A DNA stretch of 64,000 nucleotides. It comes from Duganella sp. Root1480D1 (lineage in GTDB: Bacteria; Pseudomonadota; Gammaproteobacteria; Burkholderiales; Burkholderiaceae_D). Positions 15,372 to 23,997 of this stretch are shown piece after piece; positions within the stretch are counted from its first letter, which is position 1, and each line of letters begins with the position of its first letter. Location of the stretch: NCBI RefSeq assembly GCF_001427305.1, contig NZ_LMFZ01000012.1, positions 186,001-250,000 on the forward strand, given 5' to 3'. Below the pieces are notes generated by a model. That model was not told the DNA's origin. It did no database searches and worked only from the letters and a program-made list of their open reading frames with translations. The translations under genes were made by a program, and so were the position numbers.

Positions 15372-16694
15372 TTAGCGAAACTGCTTTGACACCTCCCAGT
15401 CAAGCACACGCACAGGCTCTGCCGGCCGCTGCGCAACGCCCTCCCCGTCCACTTGCGCCACCTTCTGAACGAACAGGCTCAGGATGCCGCGCGATTTCCA
15501 CAACTCGCTGTCGAAAGTCGGTTCCCATTCGCCAACCGAGGTTTCGGACAAGTCGCGCACAGACCACTGGAAAGACTGGAAATCCCTGATGACGGCGACC
15601 GACACCCTGCTGCCGCGCTCTTCGTCGCGAAATACCAGCAGGCCGCCCCTGTCGGCCAGCAGCAGCTGCGGCCGTGCCATCGGAATACGTTTCGTACCGC
15701 CGCCAGACAGGCTGAATGCTGTCTTGTGCAGCGGCAGGGTGCGCGCTTCCCAGCGCTGCCCCGTATGGAATACCACGCGATACTGGGGAATCGCGTTGCC
15801 CGGATCCCGCCAGTAGGTGGCGATATAAGGATGGCCTTTACTATCGGCGGCCATCGAAGTCTGGTTGATCAACTCACTGCGCTGCGGGATGCGCAAGGCA
15901 TATTCCGCGCTGGCCGCGGTAATGGGAAGCCTGTACGGCGTTCCATCGGCATGCTCCCAGCTCTTGCCTCCGTCGCGCGAGCGGGCGTAGGCCAGGTCAT
16001 GGTTGCTCGCCACGTCCGGCGATTCACGCCACACCCAGGACAGGTGCAGCACGCCACGGCTGTCGGCGTGCGCCTGCCAATAAGCGTTGCGCTGCCCCTC
16101 GCCGTCGATCAGTTTGTCCTGCAGGCGCTCCCACTTTGCGCTGGCGGGGTGATAGCGGTTCATCACCAGGTTACCGCGCCCCGAGGCGCCATCGCGATAC
16201 AGGAATAGCAGGCCGCCATCCGGCAGGCGGTAAAACTCGGGATAGCTCACGGCTTGTTCATCGCGCCCCACCATGGACTGCTGCGCGCCCAGAGCCAGCT
16301 CGCCCGGCGCCGTGCTGCGGGCATAGCGCAATGGGTTGTCGTGATGATCCCACGCCACGTGCAGGTAGCCTGCGCCGTCGACCATGATGCTGATGCCGTT
16401 ATGCGCGTCCTCGGCCTTGCCCTGGTACTGGCTGCGCTGCACAATCCAGTCGCTGCCGCCCACAGGGCGCTTGGCAAGCACCACGTAGCGCGCCGCATCG
16501 TAATAGGCGGCGTACTGCACGCCGTCATGCGTAACGAGGGAATTCTTGCGGAATACGGTCACGTTGACCGAATTATTGGCCCATCCCGGGCCAATGGTGG
16601 ATTGTTTCACGTCGATCGCCTGCGCGGCCGGAATGCATAGCACGGCGAGCATCGCCGCAGCCATTGCCTTCCATTTCCTCGCAATAGATTTCAT
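15372..16694 (-). CDS. BNR_4 seven-bladed propeller protein, secreted (PL24/PL25/GH145-like)
   Basis: A 440-aa exported protein with an N-terminal signal peptide ending near AAQA (residue 26), then a BNR_4 (PF15892) beta-propeller. DAHNGISIMVDGAGYLHVAW and DHHDNPLRY form the conserved core around which catalytic His residues are found in ulvan lyases (PL24/25) and GH145 rhamnosidases. It is first in the operon with the TonB receptor, 28 bp ahead of it. I infer an enzyme that trims a rhamnose/uronate-containing glycan. The choice between lyase and glycosidase is open. Confidence 0.82.
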   Translation of the reverse strand: MKSIARKWKAMAAAMLAVLCIPAAQAIDVKQSTIGPGWANNSVNVTVFRKNSLVTHDGVQYAAYYDAARYVVLAKRPVGGSDWIVQRSQYQGKAEDAHNGISIMVDGAGYLHVAWDHHDNPLRYARSTAPGELALGAQQSMVGRDEQAVSYPEFYRLPDGGLLFLYRDGASGRGNLVMNRYHPASAKWERLQDKLIDGEGQRNAYWQAHADSRGVLHLSWVWRESPDVASNHDLAYARSRDGGKSWEHADGTPYRLPITAASAEYALRIPQRSELINQTSMAADSKGHPYIATYWRDPGNAIPQYRVVFHTGQRWEARTLPLHKTAFSLSGGGTKRIPMARPQLLLADRGGLLVFRDEERGSRVSVAVIRDFQSFQWSVRDLSETSVGEWEPTFDSELWKSRGILSLFVQKVAQVDGEGVAQRPAEPVRVLDWEVSKQFR

Positions 16695-16785
16695 GGTTTC
16701 GTAGCAATCATTAATGAAGCCGAAACTATTCTAGGGAAATCGAAATGCAGAACGTATATATTCTTTCGCTATTTCTAGATCAAAA

Positions 16786-16793
16786 CGATATAC
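16786..16793. promoter_or_regulatory. CGATATAC motif shared by both halves of the sugar locus
   Basis: The octamer CGATATAC occurs here, about 95 bp upstream of the BNR/TonB operon start, and again at 5345-5352 in the gap before dgoD. Both gaps are where promoters of the two arms are expected. This could be a shared operator, but an 8-mer can recur by chance. Confidence 0.25.
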
Positions 16794-16839
16794 CTTAAAC
16801 CGGGCGCGCCGCAAGGCCGAGGCGCAGTACCATGGCCAC

Positions 16840-17160
16840 ATGGCTAAGGAAGGGAAACGTCAACTCGACCATGCGGTCGATGACCTCGAGCATGAAGTGC
16901 CGGGCAAGGCGAAGCGCTTCATCGAGTGGGCGCGCTCGGACCGCGCACGCTGGGTGCGGATTCCCCTCGCCCTGGCGCTGATCGCCGTGGGGATACTGGC
17001 ACCGTATATGCCGGTGGTTGGCGTGGAAGATGTACCAGTCGGCTTGCTGCTGCTGTCCTACGACATTCCTCTCCTGCGCAAGCCGATGGCGGCCTTCATC
17101 GAATGGCTGATCGGCCTGTGGCGGCGGCTGCGCGGCAAGCCGCCTCGCCGCCGCTCATGA
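16840..17160 (+). CDS. Small predicted inner-membrane protein, unknown
   Basis: A 106-aa protein with a charged N-terminal third, a hydrophobic stretch around residues 41-58 (IPLALALIAVGILAPYMPVV), a second weaker one around residues 63-75, and a basic Arg-rich tail. I do not recognise a named family. It reads away from the BNR operon and its last 6 bp overlap the converging WYL regulator. The codon use fits the surrounding chromosome, so it is probably a real gene. Confidence 0.7.
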   Translation: MAKEGKRQLDHAVDDLEHEVPGKAKRFIEWARSDRARWVRIPLALALIAVGILAPYMPVVGVEDVPVGLLLLSYDIPLLRKPMAAFIEWLIGLWRRLRGKPPRRRS

Positions 17161-18168
17161 CTTGTCCTGGTATGCCGCAGCCATGCGCTGCGCGGTCTGT
17201 TTGATTTCTTCCCGCAGATCCGCCGGTTCGTGAACCACCACGCCATCGCCGAAGCCCAGCAACCACCAGGTCAGCGCCCTGGTACGCGGTACGGTGGCGA
17301 TCAGCCGCAGATGGTCGGCCGATTCACTGTACAGCACCTGGTCCTTGCTCAACGGCGTTTCTGCCAGGTGTTCGCCTGCCGCCCGCGCAAAGACTGCCTG
17401 CAGCCGGATCTCGCCGCCATTCGCAATGCCGAACTGCCCCTGCGCGATGAAGGCATCGATATCGAAGCCCGCCTTGCGGCGCGCCTCCAGGTACAGCATT
17501 TCGGCTTGCTTCACGCGATGCAACGCAATGGTGCGCGCATCTTCGTAATCCGAAAACATGCAGACCAGGTAGACCGTACCAGCCTTCTGCACGATGGCCA
17601 GCGGATGCACTGCTTCATAGACCGTCAACGCACTGCCGTCGCGTTTCTGGTAATGCAGCTTGAGCTGGCGGTCCTTCATCAGCGCGTCATAGACGGTGCG
17701 CTGGCATTGTTCATCCACTTCCGCCGGCAGCAGCGGCTGCGCCGACGGGATGCTGCGCACCTTGCCCAGCCAGGCCTTGGTTTGCGTGCGATCGTCGATC
17801 GCCGCAAGGGTCTGTGCGGCAGCGGAAAAGTGCGGTTGCAAGGCGTCCAGGGTCGATGGCGGAAGTTGCCGCTGCAGGTGCTGCTCCACCATCGTCAAGG
17901 TCAACGCTTCCGGCACCGACATGCCAGGCAGGCTGAAGATCGCACCATCGCGCCGCCAGCTCCACTTGAATGGCTTGGCCGATTCATCGACCAGCAGCGG
18001 GAACAGCGATTCCAGCGCCTTCAGGTCGCGTTCGACCGTGCGTTTGTCGATCGGGTATTCGGCCTGGGCCAGGCGCTCGGTAATCTCGGCAGCCGTAATG
18101 CTCAGTGGTGCGCGCGGCACCAGCCGCAGCATATTCCACTGTCGGAACATGGAATCTTTGGAAGCCAT
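17155..18168 (-). CDS. WYL-domain transcriptional regulator
   Basis: A 337-aa regulator with an N-terminal helix-turn-helix (SITAAEITERLAQAEYPIDKR at about residues 23-43, then TVERDLKAL), a central WYL domain (KLHYQKRDGSALTVYEAVHPLAIVQK... YLVCMFSDYEDARTIALHRV) and a C-terminal WCX extension. WYL domains sense ligands, possibly nucleic acids or nucleotides, in many bacterial regulators. Its target is not evident. It converges with the small membrane gene and reads away from the 68-aa gene region upstream. Confidence 0.88.
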   Translation of the reverse strand: MASKDSMFRQWNMLRLVPRAPLSITAAEITERLAQAEYPIDKRTVERDLKALESLFPLLVDESAKPFKWSWRRDGAIFSLPGMSVPEALTLTMVEQHLQRQLPPSTLDALQPHFSAAAQTLAAIDDRTQTKAWLGKVRSIPSAQPLLPAEVDEQCQRTVYDALMKDRQLKLHYQKRDGSALTVYEAVHPLAIVQKAGTVYLVCMFSDYEDARTIALHRVKQAEMLYLEARRKAGFDIDAFIAQGQFGIANGGEIRLQAVFARAAGEHLAETPLSKDQVLYSESADHLRLIATVPRTRALTWWLLGFGDGVVVHEPADLREEIKQTAQRMAAAYQDKS

Positions 18169-18207
18169 CCGGGTAAATGCTGGGTTATCAAAGTTTCATT
18201 GTAGCAA

Positions 18208-18414
18208 TTATTTAATCCGCGCGCCCCGCAATCCGCTTGGCGTGACGACGATCTCCCACACATCCAGTTCTTCCAGCCGCCCGGCCAGCTCGCAGGCACT
18301 CCGGTAGCCCAGCCGGAAACGGACCTGCAAGCGCGACACCGGGCAAGCCAGCAAACCGCCGCGCGCCGCGTTCAGCCCACGCACGAAATCGATGGCCCCT
18401 GCGATGTCGTTCAT
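18208..18414 (-). CDS. 68-aa winged-helix protein resembling the FtsK gamma domain
   Basis: A 68-aa protein whose ATG at 18412-18414 has AGAAGGA 8-9 bases upstream. The segment ACPVSRLQVRFRLGYRSA, then CELAGRLEEL, resembles the winged-helix FtsK gamma domain, which binds DNA (PVSLLQRRLRIGYNRAARL-type pattern). No ATPase motor is attached. It faces the 5'-nucleotidase gene across the palindromic array at 18483-18537. I infer a stand-alone DNA-binding regulator that could bind that array; this is not shown by the sequence itself. Confidence 0.72.
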   Translation of the reverse strand: MNDIAGAIDFVRGLNAARGGLLACPVSRLQVRFRLGYRSACELAGRLEELDVWEIVVTPSGLRGARIK

Positions 18415-18482
18415 GGTGAATTTTCCTTCTCCCAAACTGCACCTCCTGTCATGACTGAAGATGCAGCAGTATTTGCCGCCAG

Positions 18483-18537
18483 TGCGACAGCATATGTCGC
18501 ATGCCGTGCGACACAATCTGTCGCAGCGTCTGCGACA
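18483..18537. promoter_or_regulatory. 24-bp-periodic palindromic operator array
   Basis: Two perfect palindromes of the form TGCGACA-N5-TGTCGCA occur at 18483-18501 and 18507-18525. A third left half TGCGACA follows at 18531-18537. The left arms start exactly 24 bp apart each time. The array ends 9 bp before the AAGGAGG ribosome binding site of the 5'-nucleotidase gene and lies between two divergent genes, so bound protein would block or position RNA polymerase for either. The binding protein is unknown. Confidence 0.75.
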
Positions 18538-18556
18538 ATAAGCGCAAGGAGGAAAC

Positions 18557-19453
18557 ATGAAGCTAGTCGTTGCTATTTCATCGCGGGCCCTGTTCCAGCT
18601 GGACGAGAGCCACGCCATCTTCGAATCCCAGGGTGTTGCAGCGTATTGCGCCCACCAGCGCGAGAACGAACATGTGCTGCTGGAACCCGGCCCCGCCTTC
18701 AACCTGGTGCGCAAGCTGCTGGCCCTGAACAAGGGTGCGCCCGCCTCGCCGCTGGTGGAAGTTGTGCTCCTGTCGCGCAACAGCGCCGACACCGGCATCC
18801 GCATTTTCAACTCCATCGAGCACTACCAGCTCGACATCAAGCGTGCCGCCTTCTGCTCCGGCGCCAGTACCCACCGTTATGTGGAAGCTTTCGGCGCGCA
18901 GCTGTTCCTGTCCACCAACCCGGACGACGTGCGCGAATCGCTGGCCCAGGGCCACGCCGCAGCCACCATCCTGCCCTCGCACCGCGAAGACGACAGCGGC
19001 CAGTTGCGCATTGCCTTCGACGGCGACGCCGTGCTGTTCTCCGACGATTCCGAGCGCATTTACAAGCAGCTTGGCCTGGACGCCTTTGCCCGCAATGAAA
19101 GGGAAGCCGCGCGCGATCCGATGCCGGGCGGCCCGTTCAAGAACTTCCTCGGCGCCCTGCACGCGATCCAGGCGGCGCACGGCGCCGATGACGCGCCGAT
19201 CCGCACCGCACTGGTCACGGCCCGTTCGGCGCCAGCGCACGAACGCGTGATCCGCACCTTGCGTGCCTGGGATATCCGTATCGACGAAGCGCTATTCCTA
19301 GGCGGGATGCCGAAGGGCGCCTTCCTCAAGGCCTTTGGCGCCGACATCTTCTTCGACGACCAGACCATGCATTGCGATTCAGCGCGCGAATTCGTCCCAA
19401 CCGGGCACGTCCCCTACGGCATCGCGAATGCCGCAGTCGCCGGGGAAAATTGA
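18557..19453 (+). CDS. Cytosolic 5'-nucleotidase (PF06189 family)
   Basis: A 298-aa protein of the cytosolic 5'-nucleotidase family related to animal cN-I. It should dephosphorylate nucleoside monophosphates. Family features are the N-terminal MKLVVAISSRALFQLDESHAIF, the AFDGDAVLFSDDSE motif with its Asp residues of the HAD-type active site, and PMPGGPFKNFLGALHAIQ. The ATG has a near-perfect AAGGAGG 5 bases upstream. The palindromic array just before it suggests tight regulation. The last 75 bp overlap the 3' end of the converging truC gene, an unusually long convergent overlap. Confidence 0.88.
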   Translation: MKLVVAISSRALFQLDESHAIFESQGVAAYCAHQRENEHVLLEPGPAFNLVRKLLALNKGAPASPLVEVVLLSRNSADTGIRIFNSIEHYQLDIKRAAFCSGASTHRYVEAFGAQLFLSTNPDDVRESLAQGHAAATILPSHREDDSGQLRIAFDGDAVLFSDDSERIYKQLGLDAFARNEREAARDPMPGGPFKNFLGALHAIQAAHGADDAPIRTALVTARSAPAHERVIRTLRAWDIRIDEALFLGGMPKGAFLKAFGADIFFDDQTMHCDSAREFVPTGHVPYGIANAAVAGEN

Positions 19454-20155
19454 CAGCACCTGGAGGAAGCTGGCTTCCGGTGCGGCACTGAGCTCCAACG
19501 GCTCGCCGCTCACCGGATGCTTGAACGACATGCCGACTGCCGCCAGCATCAGGCGACCAAAGCCGAAGCGCTCGGCGAAATAGCGGTTATGCCGACCGCG
19601 CCCGTGATTCGCATCGCCGATGATCGGATGGCTGATGTGCTTCATGTGCCGCCGCAACTGGTGGCGGCGGCCAGTTTCAGGAAACAGCTCCACCAGGCTG
19701 TAGCGGCTGCTGCTGTAGCCCTCGATGGCGACCGGAATCTCGGTCGTCGCCAGCCTGCGGTAACGCGTCAACGCTTCGCGTATCGGCGCTTCCTCGTGCT
19801 TGCAGCGGCGGTCTTCCGGTTCCTCGCGTAGCGGATGGTCGATAAGGCCCGCTTCCGGGGCCCAGCCACGCACCATGGCGAGGTAGCGCTTATGCACCTG
19901 GCCCGCCATGAACGCCTTGCCGAGCACACTGGCCGTTTGCTGGTCGCGCGCAAACACCAGCAAGCCGGAGGTGGGCCGGTCCAGCCGATGCACGGCATAC
20001 ACGTATTCGCCGCCATTCATCTCGCGCGCATATTGCAAGGCGAATTCGGTTTCATGCGGATCGATCGGACTGCGATGCACCAGCAGCCCGGCCGGCTTGT
20101 GCACCGCCAGCAGCCATTCGTCGCGGTAGATTTCTGTGAGGGGGTTCTGTTTCAT
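19379..20155 (-). CDS. truC: tRNA pseudouridine synthase C (TruC)
   Basis: A 258-aa RluA/TruC-family pseudouridine synthase, which modifies U65 of certain tRNAs. The catalytic Asp is D59 in HRLDRPTSG. PAGLLVHRS at the N-terminus and FPETGRRHQLRRHMKHI near residue 170 are classic family motifs. The frame continues upstream beyond 20155, but the family N-terminus starts at this ATG (MKQNPLTEIY). The 3' end overlaps the 5'-nucleotidase gene by 75 bp. No S4 domain is present, as expected for TruC. Confidence 0.92.
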   Translation of the reverse strand: MKQNPLTEIYRDEWLLAVHKPAGLLVHRSPIDPHETEFALQYAREMNGGEYVYAVHRLDRPTSGLLVFARDQQTASVLGKAFMAGQVHKRYLAMVRGWAPEAGLIDHPLREEPEDRRCKHEEAPIREALTRYRRLATTEIPVAIEGYSSSRYSLVELFPETGRRHQLRRHMKHISHPIIGDANHGRGRHNRYFAERFGFGRLMLAAVGMSFKHPVSGEPLELSAAPEASFLQVLSIFPGDCGIRDAVGDVPGWDEFAR

Positions 20156-20281
20156 TGCAGGCGGTATTCTCCCACAAGCCTCCTTCTGAGTATTGTGTAA
20201 TTGGATATGTAGAAACCTTCGTTCACTTGTGCGATGGCTGCGGCGTAGACTGGGCTCCCACGTCACCCCGAGGAGCCCACA

Positions 20282-21064
20282 ATGAGCTATCCAGCCTTGA
20301 ATGCCTACCTGGAGCGTCTTGCGACCGGCGAAACGCCCTCCAGCAGCCTGCGCCAAAGCGGCGACGGCGAAGTGCAAGGCCATATCTTCAACTGCTGGCT
20401 GGGTAGCTCCTTCCTGCCGATCCGCGAGCTCGGTAGCGGCACCATCACCGCCTATGCCGGCCGCGTGCGCGGCGTGACGGAAGAAGACCGCGGCCTTCCC
20501 GTCTGGACTTACCTCGACGGCGCAGCCAGCGACGACGAATCGGTAGCGTTGGACCGCCTGTGCCGCACGCTCCACGCCATCAACTTTTTCCGCAGCGAAG
20601 ACCTGGGTGCGCGCACCCTGCACCTGAACGTGCATGACCGCCTGCTCAGCGCCGTCAGCAGCAATCACGGCATGGCCTTCCGCCGCATTCTCGATTCGCT
20701 AGGCCTGCCGCTTGGGCAAATCGTGTTGCAACTGCCGGCTGTGAACGCGCGCCAGAACTGGATGCTGAACTACGTCGCGGACAACTACCGCCGCAACGGC
20801 TTCCGCATCTCGGTGAAGGTCGCCGCCGCGATCCAGCTTCCCTCCGTGTTCAGCCACGCCCGGGTGGACGCGGTACGCATCGCCAGCCTGCACGACGCCA
20901 CTTCCGCCGACCTGACGAACGTGCTGGCCCAAGCCGCCGCGCTGAACGTGGAAATCCTGGTCAAGGACGATACCCCTGCCTTGCGCGAAGCCGTCGCCCG
21001 CACCGGCGCGCAGGTAATGGTGCAGGACAACGCCAAACGCGGCACCGAGCGCCTGGCGGCCTAA
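20282..21064 (+). CDS. Degenerate EAL-domain protein, probably non-catalytic
   Basis: A 260-aa protein with an EAL-like barrel: SFLPIRELGSGTITAYAGRVRG at about residues 42-63 aligns to the usual FQPI-D-GY-EALLR stretch, followed by NFFRSEDLGARTLHLNV and RILDSLGLPLGQIVLQLP. The EAL signature is replaced by AGR and the later metal/catalytic Glu appears as Gln (VLQLP). It should therefore not hydrolyse cyclic-di-GMP; it may bind it or a protein partner. It converges with the hybrid kinase gene, overlapping by 4 bp, which hints at a shared signalling role. Confidence 0.78.
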   Translation: MSYPALNAYLERLATGETPSSSLRQSGDGEVQGHIFNCWLGSSFLPIRELGSGTITAYAGRVRGVTEEDRGLPVWTYLDGAASDDESVALDRLCRTLHAINFFRSEDLGARTLHLNVHDRLLSAVSSNHGMAFRRILDSLGLPLGQIVLQLPAVNARQNWMLNYVADNYRRNGFRISVKVAAAIQLPSVFSHARVDAVRIASLHDATSADLTNVLAQAAALNVEILVKDDTPALREAVARTGAQVMVQDNAKRGTERLAA

Positions 21065-23913
21065 TGATGCTCTGTCGGCAGGATCCTGCGCAGCGATCCC
21101 ATGGCTACGGGCCGCTCCAGCAGATGATCGAAGCCAGCACCGCGCGCAATCACCTTGTCGTGAGACTGGTCCGAGTCGCTCAGGGCGATATAGGTCGCCT
21201 GCTCGTCGGGGTGCAGCGCCCGTAATTGCCGCGCAAGCTCATAGCCTTCCACCCCCGGCATATCGGTCCTGATCAGGACTGCGTCGGGATGCAGGTCGCG
21301 TGCCGTTTCGAGCGCACTTGGTTCGTCGGCGCACAAGGCCACCATATGCCCTTCCGCCTCCAGCGCTGCAGGCAGCGCCTCATCTCCGTCATCGGCGCGG
21401 TCAACCAGCAGGATCTGCAAAGGCCGCGCGGCACTGTCATGCTGCATCAGCGGCAGCGTAACGGTAAACGTGCTGCCCTTGCCGCGGCCGGCGCTGGCGG
21501 CATTGATCTGCCCTGCGTGGAGCGCCACGATGCTTTTTACCAGCGCCAGCCCGAGGCCAAGCCCGCCGCCACGGCGGTCCGGCGTCAGTTCTGCCTGCGC
21601 GAAGAGGTCAAAGACGCGCGGCAGCAAGTCGGCATCCATGCCCACGCCGTTGTCGCCAACGCTGAGGACGACGTGCCCGTCGCGCGTCTCCACCGCCAGC
21701 ACAATGCGGCCACCCTGCTGTGTATATTTGGCCGAATTATTCAACAGATTGGCCAGCACTTGCACCAACCGGGTATCGTCCCCCAGCACGCTCGCGCCGT
21801 CGTCACGTATATCCAGGACCAACTGCTGGTTGCGGGACTCGATCAAAGGCCGCGATTGCTCGACCGCCCTGGCAACGACTTCCGAAATAGCCACATCTTC
21901 TTTCTCGATCGACACCAGGCCGCGCGTGACGCGCGACACGTCCATCAGGTCATCAACCAGCTCCGACATGTGCTTGACCTGGCGATCGATGATCTCCGTG
22001 GAACGCTGGACGTATTCGGGATTTCGCCCGCCCATTTTCAAGAGCTGCGCAGCAGTGCTGATTGGCGCCAGCGGATTGCGCAATTCATGCGCCAGCAGCG
22101 CCAGGAAATCATCCTTGCGCTGGTCGGCCTCGCGCTGCAAGGTGATGTCGGTGTTGGTGCCGAGCCAGCGCACGACACGGCCATCTTCATCGCGGATCGG
22201 CACAGCGCGCGACAGGAACCAGCGGTACTGGCCATCCGCTCCGCGCAGCGGAAAGGTGTCTTCCCATACGCTCTGCTCTTCGACGATCTTCTTCTTGTAT
22301 AAAGCCACCACGCGCGCGAGGTGATCCGGATGATGCACCGTCGACCACCCCCAGCCCTGCATCTCCTCATGCGTCATTCCGGTGTATTCAAACCAGCGGT
22401 TGTTGTACCAGAAGATGTAGCCGCCGCTGTCCGCCATCCACGCCAGTTGCGGAATATTGTCGGCCAAGGTGCGGAAAGTCAGCTCGCTGGACTTCAACGC
22501 TTCTTCCGCCAGTTGCTGGCGCGTGACATCAAGCACAGCCCCGGACATGCGCAACGGCTTGCCTTCGGCATCGGTCGCAACCACGCCCCTGCCCTGCATG
22601 TAGCGAATGCTGCCGTCTGCCCGCATCACACGGAAACTCTCGCGATAGGGTTCGCCGGAAGCCAGCGACCTGCCGATGCTGGCCCGGACCGTGCCCACAT
22701 CGTCCGGATGCAGGACCGCATAATAGGCATCGATCGGGCCACCGTTCGCCACTTCCGCGGAGACGCCGAACATGGCGGCCAGGTTGCTGTCCGAGTACAC
22801 CCGGTCCGGTTGGATATCCCAGGTCCAGGTCCCGATTTCGGCCGCGTTCAATGCCGACTCCAGTCGCGTTTGCGTGTCACGCAAGGCGGCGCGCATGGCC
22901 ATGCTCTCGTGGATATCAGTCGAGGTACCCATCCACCGCACGATCTCGCCATGCTCATCCCGCACCGGCAGCGCACGCGCGAGCGCCCAGCGGTATTCGC
23001 CGGACCGGTGCCGCAGGCGGAATTCGACTTCATACGGCTCGCCGGTAGCCAGGCTATGTTGCCAGCGCGATTCCATCAACGGCACATCGTCGGCATAGAA
23101 CAATCCTGACCAAGCGTCGCCAAAGGCCAGGTCTTCCGGCACGCCGGTATAGTCGTACCACTGGTGGTTGAAATAATCGTGAAAGCCGTCTGGCCGCGCC
23201 GACCAGACGATCTGCGGCATTGCGTCGGCAATGGTGCGGAATTTCGCTTCGCTTTCGCGAATGGTGCTTTCAGCCTGCTTGCGGGCGGTAATATTGCGGT
23301 AGAAGATCGCCAGGCCGTCTTCAACCGGGAATGCCCGCGCCTCAAGCCACATGTCCTGGCCGTTATGCTGGTAGACCTGTTCGATCGCGGCGGGCATGCG
23401 TTGACGCATTGCCTTGCGATACGCGTCTGCAATCGGTAGCTGTTCCGATCCTGGCCAGGCTTCCCAATGTGTCTTGCCGATGAAGGCTTCGCGCGGACGG
23501 CCATCAATGCGCAAGGCTTCGTCGTTGATGCGTTGGATGCGAAAATCACGATCGAGAAGGACAAAGCCCTCATCAATCGCATGCAGGATAAGTTCGCTAT
23601 CGCTTTGCTCGGTGAACTTGCGCATGAGCGCCAAGCATCGCAGCGGCCCGCTTCCGTTCAGGCACTTGCGCGACACTTCGCATTGGATTGCCTGTCCGTC
23701 CTTGGTCAGGAGTTCAGTGAGCCAGACTGCATCGTCGAGTTGCCGCTCGCTGCTGGCGGCCAGGTCCGAAACGTGCCGGCGTGCAAGCTCGTCCGGCGTA
23801 TAGCCGACCAGTTCGCAGAACATCCGGTTGGCGGCAAGAATCTGTCCTGCGCCGGAGTACAGCATCGCAGCGCAAGGAATCAGCTCTACCAATGCAACGC
23901 TTGACTCCACCAT
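21061..23913 (-). CDS. Hybrid sensor histidine kinase with five PAS domains and a degenerate receiver
   Basis: A 950-aa soluble sensor kinase. Five PAS repeats occupy about residues 5-110, 112-220, 225-345, 350-475 and 480-595 and suggest multiple cytoplasmic signals. HisKA follows with the phospho-accepting H609 in LLAHELRNP, then HATPase_c with N box (LANLLNNSAKYT, about 725), DNGVGMD and GGGLGLGLALV. The C-terminal receiver (about 830-945) has the fold pattern, but the phospho-acceptor position reads Arg882 in DAVLIRTDMPG, and the late KP motif is RP. It therefore probably cannot receive phosphate in the usual way. No transmembrane segment is seen. Confidence 0.9.
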   Translation of the reverse strand: MVESSVALVELIPCAAMLYSGAGQILAANRMFCELVGYTPDELARRHVSDLAASSERQLDDAVWLTELLTKDGQAIQCEVSRKCLNGSGPLRCLALMRKFTEQSDSELILHAIDEGFVLLDRDFRIQRINDEALRIDGRPREAFIGKTHWEAWPGSEQLPIADAYRKAMRQRMPAAIEQVYQHNGQDMWLEARAFPVEDGLAIFYRNITARKQAESTIRESEAKFRTIADAMPQIVWSARPDGFHDYFNHQWYDYTGVPEDLAFGDAWSGLFYADDVPLMESRWQHSLATGEPYEVEFRLRHRSGEYRWALARALPVRDEHGEIVRWMGTSTDIHESMAMRAALRDTQTRLESALNAAEIGTWTWDIQPDRVYSDSNLAAMFGVSAEVANGGPIDAYYAVLHPDDVGTVRASIGRSLASGEPYRESFRVMRADGSIRYMQGRGVVATDAEGKPLRMSGAVLDVTRQQLAEEALKSSELTFRTLADNIPQLAWMADSGGYIFWYNNRWFEYTGMTHEEMQGWGWSTVHHPDHLARVVALYKKKIVEEQSVWEDTFPLRGADGQYRWFLSRAVPIRDEDGRVVRWLGTNTDITLQREADQRKDDFLALLAHELRNPLAPISTAAQLLKMGGRNPEYVQRSTEIIDRQVKHMSELVDDLMDVSRVTRGLVSIEKEDVAISEVVARAVEQSRPLIESRNQQLVLDIRDDGASVLGDDTRLVQVLANLLNNSAKYTQQGGRIVLAVETRDGHVVLSVGDNGVGMDADLLPRVFDLFAQAELTPDRRGGGLGLGLALVKSIVALHAGQINAASAGRGKGSTFTVTLPLMQHDSAARPLQILLVDRADDGDEALPAALEAEGHMVALCADEPSALETARDLHPDAVLIRTDMPGVEGYELARQLRALHPDEQATYIALSDSDQSHDKVIARGAGFDHLLERPVAMGSLRRILPTEHH

Positions 23914-23997
23914 GGAACTTGGCCCGGTAAGGAACGGTAGCTCGGGCCATCATACAAGAATCGCCGAACCGGGCACGCCACGGACAAGGCCTCGCGG

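Noticed and set aside
20282..21064. Active cyclic-di-GMP phosphodiesterase
   Set aside because: The EAL signature and a catalytic Glu are replaced, so I describe it as degenerate.
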